From Torreya grandis (Eukaryota; Streptophyta; Pinopsida; Cupressales; Taxaceae): DNA of 64,000 bases. This document shows positions 57,083-64,000 of this stretch, one piece after another. The position numbers and the translations under genes are program-made. The first letter of the stretch is position 1, and each line of letters opens with the position of its first letter. The notes below the pieces were generated by a model. That model saw only the letters and a program-made list of their open reading frames with translations. It was not told the origin of the DNA and did no database searches. The stretch lies in contig JARHVA010000082.1 in the NCBI GenBank assembly GCA_037957365.1, positions 919,001-983,000 on the forward strand, in the 5' to 3' direction.

Positions 57083-57456
57083 ACAAAGATCTTTTGGTAA
57101 CAAGTTGATAAGCTGTGCTGATGAGGTTATAGATCTATACTTGAAAAGGACACCACCGTTCTTGTTTTGAGCTGCCTGGACTGATATATATACATATAAA
57201 TATATGTCCACATGTTTAAGGGAAAGGAATTGGTACTGATACCTCTAAGTAGTTGAAAGAGATTGCTAGGCTTGAATAATTGTTTTTGAATGCAATATAA
57301 ATGATTCAAGTGCATGAATGAGATGATTGTCTTGTTATCTTTTGTTCTGGTTTTATGAATGATTTGAGTTGGGTTATCTAGTGGGATGGAACCTTGTTGG
57401 TCGTCATTCTTACTATTGATGAGTGCGAATGGTCTGGTATGAATAGTTATAAAACC

Positions 57457-57459
<3 letters not shown>

Positions 57460-57498
<39 letters not shown>
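57460..57498. repeat. (TA)n microsatellite
   Basis: About 19 TA units. Confidence 0.95.
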
Positions 57499-57503
<5 letters not shown>

Positions 57504-57601
57504 GATTACGCATATCACTGTGTTGTATGATTTTCTGGGGTCGTCCTCTGGGTTGTCTGACTGAAAATGAACAAGACTGTGCTTACGGTTTAAATGCTAT
57601 G

Positions 57602-58205
57602 TATATATATTTTCAAACATATATATATATATATGATTGAATGTATGAGGGTGCATATTTGCAAGGTTGTTTTGTAAAACTGTGACTTGGCTGAGTTTTG
57701 GGAAAAGAAATTGTAGTAGTATGATGTTGAGGCACTGCCAAAGATTGGACTGTGTTCAAAGAATTATGTTGGTATTGCCATGCCATTAGATACATGTATT
57801 ATATCATATGGAAAAAGGGTTGTGGAAAAGAATCAGTGGCTTAGACATTAAGGTAATAAAAATAATACACAGAAGATATCATGTCATTTGTCTTCTTGCA
57901 TGATGTGTGTGTGTACAAACATGTATATATATATATATGATTGAATGTATGAGGGTGCATATTCACAAGATTGTTTTTTAAAACTGTGACTTGGCTATGT
58001 CATGGGAAAATAAATTGCAGTACAATGTTGACGCAATGCCAAAGATTGGAGCGTGTTCAAATAATTGTGTTGGTATTGTCATGTCATTAGAGACGTATTA
58101 TATCATAGGGAAAAAGGGTAATGGAAAAGAAACAGAGGCTTTGACATTAAGGTAATAAGAAAAATACACATAGAAGATAATCATGTTAATTGTCTTCTTG
58201 CATAT
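57602..58205. repeat. 304 bp tandem duplication, each unit led by a TA run
   Basis: gattgaatgtatgagggtgc occurs at 57635 and 57939, and the following about 270 bp are colinear to tgtcttcttgcat. TA runs precede both. Confidence 0.92.
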
Positions 58206-60292
58206 TCTGAGTTATTACATTGGATTCGAACTTGAGATGGCATATAAACTTCCTGTAGCATGACATTGTTATCTTGACAGTTTTTGGAAAGCATGAGGTA
58301 GTTTTGAATAAACAGTGACTCTATTCAGTGTTTAGTGGTGCAAAGGATAAAGAGTGACTCTTTTCAGCGTTTAGTAATGAAGCCTAAACTTGATTTAAAG
58401 CTTGTTAAGTTGTCTAGTTGAAACAAGATTCTGTTGGAATGCTGTCAAGTTTTCTTAATATAAATTCTTACATGAAAGATTTGCATGTAATCAGTTGCCT
58501 GTGACTACCGTACCTTGTTCTGAAGGTTGATAGAAAGTGAAATGATGTCATTTTGTTTTCTTAATTGCATAATTCTAATAATTATATGAGTGACTCTAAG
58601 TAATTTCATGAATGATTCGTGAATAAAACAGCAAGAGACGCGGATGATGTACAAATGTTTTGTACAAGCCAGTGGCTAGCAAAGATTCATGAGGGGCTCA
58701 TGCAGAAGCAACAAGCGACTTGTGTATGCTTGTCAGGGACTGACTCATACAAACCATTTGCAAGCATCACAAGTGACTCGTGTCTTTCTTACGAACAACT
58801 CGTAACCTTAATAATCTGTTGCAGATTTTAAGCAGTGCAGGAAAATGAATTGTTTGTCTATTTTTTGTTGAGTATGATACATTTTTTGTATTTTATTTGC
58901 GTGTCTCCTTTATTGTGTGTTTGGAACCTCCTTGTTTTATCATCAAACTCAAACATCTGACTTGGCACTGGATTGTGTGATGGGTTCACTAAGCCGGGAT
59001 AGATGGATGGGGTGGCATGGGGCACCAATAGATGGGCTCATCTCACCCACTCCTTGATCATGGATTGATCTAAACAAGACTTAGCTGTTTACTGCATGGA
59101 TTTGAATGCAGAATTGTATTGCATGGATCGGTGATTGAAAGAATCTTGATGTTATTGTTCAAGCTGTATTCTAAAGAATATTGAGTTTTGTGGTAACTGT
59201 GATTACAAGTACCGTACTGTTTAAAGGATGTCTAGTGTTGAGTGGATCCTTGGATGAGATGTAATAATGTATCTTAACTTGTGATAAACATTACATGTAT
59301 AATGCATTTAGCTTGTTACATGAAATACAAATGACTTCATTGAGAAACCTTCAATTTCTTGAGTTTGTTTTATCCTCATGAGAAATTGATGTATTTCCAT
59401 GTATAAGGCATCACATATTGTTGAATGAAGGTTGTTCAAATATGTTTCTTATAACTGTTTCTTCAATTGGAACTTGATCGTAATACATGTTTACAAAGAA
59501 AGTCGTAGAAGCCGTAGTCTTTGGGAATGTTGACTTGTGTTTAAGGTCTCGTTTGAATTGAACTATGGAATCTATGATGCTTGAATACTGCCATTAAACA
59601 ACTGAATGTTTAAAGATAAGGAAATCGATCTTCTTGTCTTGATGTCTAATGAAATGACTTACGCCTAAGACATTATAAGCTTAGGGCTTACCATTGAAAT
59701 GAGAACACGCTTTTAATTATGATAAGTATTGGAATGAGTTGTTTAGTGTAAAACTTAAGTATAAGAGTTTCAAGGACGTGTGATATGTCCTTAATTGCTG
59801 TTTTCAAATCATGTTTTGAACTTGAATTAAAATTGAAAGGGGAACACAAATTCAAGAACAAAGAGGATTTACGTCTTATTGTCATAAATTCCTAGAAGCT
59901 AACAAGAACTTCTATGTCAACATTGCTTAATAATGTGTAAGCACTGCGACATAATAATGAATTACATTGATACAACATTAGTTTAGAGTCTAAGTTACTC
60001 TTGAGACCTAGCAAGGTCAGCAACAAGGGTTTGTTGGGAAGTTAAACAAATACTAGTATCACTTATGAGTTAAGCGCAAACCATATAAACAAGGGATGTA
60101 TGGTTTGAGTAGTTCAAAGTCGAACTATGAACCTAAGCCTTATTTCAAAAAACATTATTGCTGTAATGTTAAGTGAAGTGATGGCAATGACCTAAATCTA
60201 AAATTAAAATTAATAAAGAGATCAGAATGGGTTGGGTATAAATAGGAAATCCCAAAAAAAAAAAATCGGGTTTTTGGGTGCATTACAGTCCC

Positions 60293-61430
60293 TCTTCCTA
60301 GTGGTAAAAATTTTATTGGTTACAAATGATTTTATAGAACCACACATTATTCCGCTGGTAAAAATGAAAAATATAAAGCTATATACTAATTGAATTAATT
60401 ATTCTCAATAAGAACTTTGATTATTCTAAAATATTTGCAATTGTTGCTAGAATGAAAGTAATTAGAGTTGCATTTGCGTTGCTGCTAGATTGGATGCAAA
60501 TATCCTCAACAGGATGTTAAAAGTGCTTTTAATAATTGTGAATTAATTGAAGAAAGTTTTACAAAAAAATTGCATGGTTTAGTCAAAAAAATGTAAACTG
60601 TGTGCAAATTGAAGAAATTATTGTATGGACTGAAACAGCAGAGTCAGTATAAAATATTATGTTGTTTCTTAAGTATTATTCTAAATATCAATTTATAATG
60701 TTTGCACCTGTTGCCAGAATATGCAAAATTAGAGTTGTATCTAATATCATTGCTAACTTTGGGTAAAGAGTTCATCAAATCAATGTTAAAAGTTTTTTAA
60801 TGAAGGGTGAATTAGTTGAAGATATTTACATGAAACAATCACATGGTCGTGTTGAGAAAATCAAAGAAAAATGTGTTAAACTTAAAAATTAAAGAAATCC
60901 TTGTACAGAATGAAAATCAAAGAAAAATGTGTTAAAAATTGAAGAAATCCTTGTACATAATGAAAATCAAAGAAAATGCGTTAAAAATTGAAGAAATCCT
61001 TGTACAGAACGAACTAAGTTCCTAGAGCATGGTATAATAATATGGATGTTTAATTTATTGCTCAAGTATTTGTGAGATGCCATTCTAATACTGATTTTGT
61101 TTGTGAAAAGGTGTCATAATTACATATTGGTTATTGAGCTCTATGCAGGAAACTTTTGATGCAGTAAGAAGCTACAAGAAACACAAATATAACACATACA
61201 ACATAAGCACAAAGGAAACATATTTTCACATCCACAAGAAAATTTCAAGAGACATGATTTGTCTATAAATTCTATATTCAATGCCAAACAATATTACGTA
61301 TGTCTGCCTACACAATTACATCTCACCCTCCTATATACAAGAGCTTGCATGCTTCATTAGCATTCAAATATATTTTTCTTTCCTTTGTTATTGAAATCGG
61401 AGCTGTGGCAAGATAAGACAACCAAAAGAA
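60293..61430. other. Non-coding DNA with a short tandem repeat
   Basis: AT-rich. No gene recognised; the only structure is the repeat at 60856-61010. Confidence 0.5.
60856..61010. repeat. Three-unit tandem repeat (about 50 bp)
   Basis: Units start at 60856, 60912 and 60962 (gaaaatcaaagaaaa...gaaatccttgtacag). The first is longer by 6 bp. Confidence 0.93.
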
Positions 61431-61435
61431 ACGAC

Positions 61436-61935
61436 CAAAATGGAATCACTTTAGATGGCCTGACCACCTAGTTCCCATTTCCAAAATGGGGTCATAGTAT
61501 AAAATTGAAGCAACTAATTTGTAACCGGTAGAAGACAAGGGGTCACTTGTAGAAAGACAAACCTTCACACAAGGAATGCAAATTGTTACATCTAAATACT
61601 TTATGCATCAAAACATACATCTCATATGGCAGAGTAGAGCAAAGATGTCAATATGCACCATGGCATCACACATGCAGCCCACTCTCACATTCGGGAAGTT
61701 AATTCATAACCTTGAGGCACATCTCGACAATGGAGCACAAAGAATTCATAATATCCCTTTGAACATGCATAGAAAACAATGATATTACGTACTCTTCTCA
61801 TGTACAATTATCATAATAAAAATAGTTTCCATACTCAAATCATAATCTTCGTTCTTGTGCAATACTCTGTTCATTCATTACAGTTCAGTTCTGCAATTAT
61901 ATTTATGCTACATTTGTTGTTAGTAATTGCTTTTG
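61436..61935. repeat. Direct repeat, left copy (about 0.5 kb)
   Basis: Colinear with 63545-64000: ccatttccaaaatg, tataaaattgaagcaa, gggtcact, tttatgcat, cattcatag/aattcatag, ccttgaggcacat, tagtttccata. The copies are about 2.1 kb apart. They could be LTRs of a small decayed element continuing past the window. Confidence 0.75.
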
Positions 61936-62008
61936 CTTATAACACATCTAAGTTCTAACAATTTGGAGTGTTATCCCAAGGCCTTCTTGGGATCCAAATT
62001 AGAGCGCT

Positions 62009-62296
62009 ATGACATCAAGTTTCGTACGGCCTTGCAATGGTATTATATCAAGCCCCATGTTCTGTACAATGGCCATAGACATGTTCACAACTAGCAACCT
62101 TACCAGGAAAATATTCCAAGGATTGGAACACAAGAATCAAGAGTTTCCAAAAGAGACTCAACATCTCAAAGACAAGAATCCAGAGTTGTACAATGAGCTT
62201 GGTGCAAAACAGGAAACCCTCAACTGTGTCATGATGAAGCTTGAAAACCTACGAGCTCAGTGTATCTACATTGCTGATCGCGTCCCCAAAGGATAA
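62009..62296 (+). CDS. Unrecognised coiled-coil frame, 95 codons
   Basis: The frame is rich in E, K, N, Q and L (LEHKNQEFPKETQHLKDKNP, LGAKQETLNCVMMKLENL), suggesting a coiled coil. Across a stop it continues in the same style (MKNF, EELAAREEILINMQIECREL). It may be part of a decayed gene or of the gag-like protein of an element bounded by the 0.5 kb direct repeats. No splice signals or family match; possibly not expressed. Confidence 0.3.
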   Translation: MTSSFVRPCNGIISSPMFCTMAIDMFTTSNLTRKIFQGLEHKNQEFPKETQHLKDKNPELYNELGAKQETLNCVMMKLENLRAQCIYIADRVPKG

Positions 62297-62666
62297 ACTC
62301 AAGCTGAGGATAAATGCAACCAATCAATGAAGAACTTTTAGGAAGAATTGGCTGCTCGTGAAGAAATATTGATCAATATGCAAATAGAATGCAGAGAGTT
62401 GCAGATAAAGTGGACTTCCACACAACATGTTAAGATAGAAACATATGAGAGCATGGTAAGCCACTATGATTCTCAACACCTTAATTAAAAATCAACTTCA
62501 TTTAAAAAAATTAACCAACACACCAAACGAATTGGTTTCAAGCTACTGAAGAAAATGAAATATAGTAGCTAAGGTCTTGCAAAAAAGGCCGAGGCATTTA
62601 ACACCCACTCAAGGTGGAAATGGGGCCCAAGAATGATGATCTCAAATACATTGGAGAACCTTCCCA

Positions 62667-63010
62667 AACCACCATGGGTTCCATCATTATTGAAGCAGAC
62701 TGATATGCAGATGTAATAGACGAGGATCCCCATGCATCAGTTACAACAAAACAACCTGCTCAACATTAGACCAGATAACTTGCCCATGCATAGAGGGTGT
62801 GCATCTCATTCTATCATTTGTAGTTATTGTGGTTGAAGAACCACCATGGGTTCCATCATCATTGAAGTAAACCCGTATGCAAATGTAATAGACAAAGATC
62901 CACATGCCCTAGTTAGCACAGAAGAACCTGCTCAACATTAGTGCAAGAAACCTGCCCACACACAAAGGGTGTGCATCTCAATCTATCATTTTAAATTCTT
63001 ATGGTAGAAG
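62667..63010. repeat. 172 bp tandem duplication
   Basis: Units start at 62667 and 62839 (aaccaccatgggttccatca). They share cctgctcaacatta and gggtgtgcatctca. Confidence 0.92.
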
Positions 63011-63544
63011 AAGTCATGAATATATCTTATACTGGAATCTTCATCCTTCTGAATTGTGTGGTCATGACAGTTTTACATATTGGTTTCTTGGAATTCCATT
63101 TTACGAATTTTCAGAATTGATATAAAATAATTTTGGATCGATTACCTCACTTGAGTGGAGGAGAATATCTTTTGCACTAAGAAGTTCTTATGTTCATTAG
63201 AAATCATACAATTTATTATATCTGACCCTCCAAATTTAACACAGTTTGAACCATTGCTTCCCAAGGAGGGGCGACTAATTCAGGTGGAAGCATGAATTGT
63301 ATGGTTGGCATCAGCATTGGACAGAATTCTAGAAGGGTTGAAGCTTATTTTACAATGTTTGCACATATTGCGAAGAATTTGGGCATTGAGAAGGTACTGC
63401 AGACAGACATTGCATCTGGTGGCATTGGGAAGGTCATTTCAATGTGGTTTAAAAAAAGAAAACAAAAATTGGAGTTGTGATAGCCAAAATACAAAAACCC
63501 GAAAAAAAAACCAAAATTGAGAAAACTATAGCAGCGTGAAGAGG
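63011..63544. other. Unassigned sequence
   Basis: Overlapping 62- and 71-codon frames at 63292-63520 have no motif I know. Confidence 0.4.
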
Positions 63545-64000
63545 TGGAGCCACTTTGGGTAGCTTGACCACTTTGTTCCTATTTCCAAAATGAGGTCATC
63601 ATATAAAATTGAAGCAATAACGAAGGAGTTATGCCCCCAACAAGGAACTACCTTCCAATAGCATCTTCCGATCATCACCAACTACTAGAAAGCAAAGGGT
63701 CACTCATGGAGGATGAACCTTTACACCAAGAATGTAAATTCGTACATCTTCATCCTTTATGCATTTATACATCTTGTATTGCAGGGTACAGATATCAATA
63801 TACACTATGGTATCACATATTTAGCCCACTCACAATTAGGGAGTTCATTCATAGCCCTTGAGGCACATTCTGACAACCCATAATATTGCTCGGCGCATGC
63901 ATGGTGAGATGCGATATTATGTGCTCTTATTATATACACAGTTAGTACATTTAAAAAGTTTCCATATAAATATTCTGCTCTTTGTTGTCATTAATTGCTT
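63545..64000. repeat. Direct repeat, right copy (cut by window end)
   Basis: Partner of 61436-61935. It has an extra roughly 70 bp around 63620-63690 and runs to the window edge. Confidence 0.75.

Larger units (their letters stand above)
54110..60287. mobile_element. Giant solo LTR (6.2 kb; about 5.1 kb without inserted element)
   Basis: It begins TGTAATATCCCC and ends GGGTGCATTACA, complementary ends of a common plant LTR class. It is flanked by perfect gtccc repeats. No gag or pol motif and no second LTR border was seen inside. A TATA-like tataaatagg lies at 60237-60246. It contains a TIR element, a (TTTA)n run, a 206 bp and a 304 bp tandem duplication, and two TA runs. It could alternatively be a non-coding retroelement whose internal LTR borders have decayed. 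Confidence 0.65.

Noticed and set aside
1..64000. CRISPR arrays, rRNA, tRNA, bacterial operons
   Set aside because: No spaced identical repeats, no rRNA-like sequence and no convincing tRNA cloverleaf were seen; the DNA is eukaryotic repeat-rich sequence.

Overview
This is eukaryotic, almost certainly plant, nuclear DNA, and its architecture suggests a large-genome seed plant such as a gymnosperm (inference). It has very low coding density, one host gene broken by a 16.3 kb intron, and layered remains of Ty1/copia, Ty3/gypsy (chromovirus and Tat-like), several LINE families and hAT-type DNA transposons. I saw no operons, rRNA, convincing tRNA or CRISPR. Most open frames are chance frames or shadows of decayed elements.

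The only host gene I can support lies on the minus strand. Three exons (21744-21946, 21433-21553, 4932-5138) encode a contiguous 150-codon stretch of the C-terminal part of a plant WDR7-like (rabconnectin-3 beta-like) WD40 protein. Splice sites and phases agree exactly. The second intron (5139-21432) holds a TIR element (about 5.5-6.65 kb), a 2.4 kb solo LTR (8164-10608), decayed retroelement DNA with tandem duplications (11-16.3 kb) and two LINE 3' ends (17.8-20.8 kb), one carrying a 284 bp TIR element. The gene continues beyond both exon blocks. Positions 1-4931 are downstream intron with a copia relic, a chromodomain relic and a LINE-type copy that has ORF1 only and 17 bp target-site duplications (TSDs).

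Positions 22-33.4 kb hold LINE remains: a 3' tail (22.76-24.1), an ORF2 relic (24.2-26.2), and a near-complete LINE (about 26.56-32.6). In this LINE a coiled-coil/RRM-like ORF1 and the endonuclease share one reading frame, and a 1.4 kb solo LTR splits it. It sits between the ends of an apparent hAT-type element (26314-33342).

Positions 35.0-51.8 kb are one hAT transposase gene (BED finger, DUF659, C-terminal dimerisation region), with its BED segment duplicated in tandem. It is cut in two by a 13.9 kb Ty3/gypsy Tat-like array arranged LTR-internal-LTR-internal-LTR (36706-50560). The LTRs (about 2.9 kb) are longer than the interiors (about 2.6 kb). The interiors keep gag, a piece of RNase H and an integrase tail, but no reverse transcriptase. 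Each LTR carries a GGTTCAA/TTGAACC word array and a cluster of G-box/ABRE-like GCCACGTGTC motifs.

Positions 51.8-60.3 kb contain two copies of one long non-coding repeat. The second is bounded by TGTAAT...ATTACA and a perfect 5 bp TSD and is best read as a giant solo LTR (54110-60287), holding a 1.0 kb TIR element. The last 3.7 kb has tandem and direct repeats around an unrecognised coiled-coil frame.

The least familiar thing here is a set of TIR elements (5.5-6.65, 18.54-18.82, 54.87-55.89 kb, perhaps 26.3-33.3 kb). The two best preserved begin TAGT, have 10-12 bp TSDs, and each fills its subterminal regions with its own short word.
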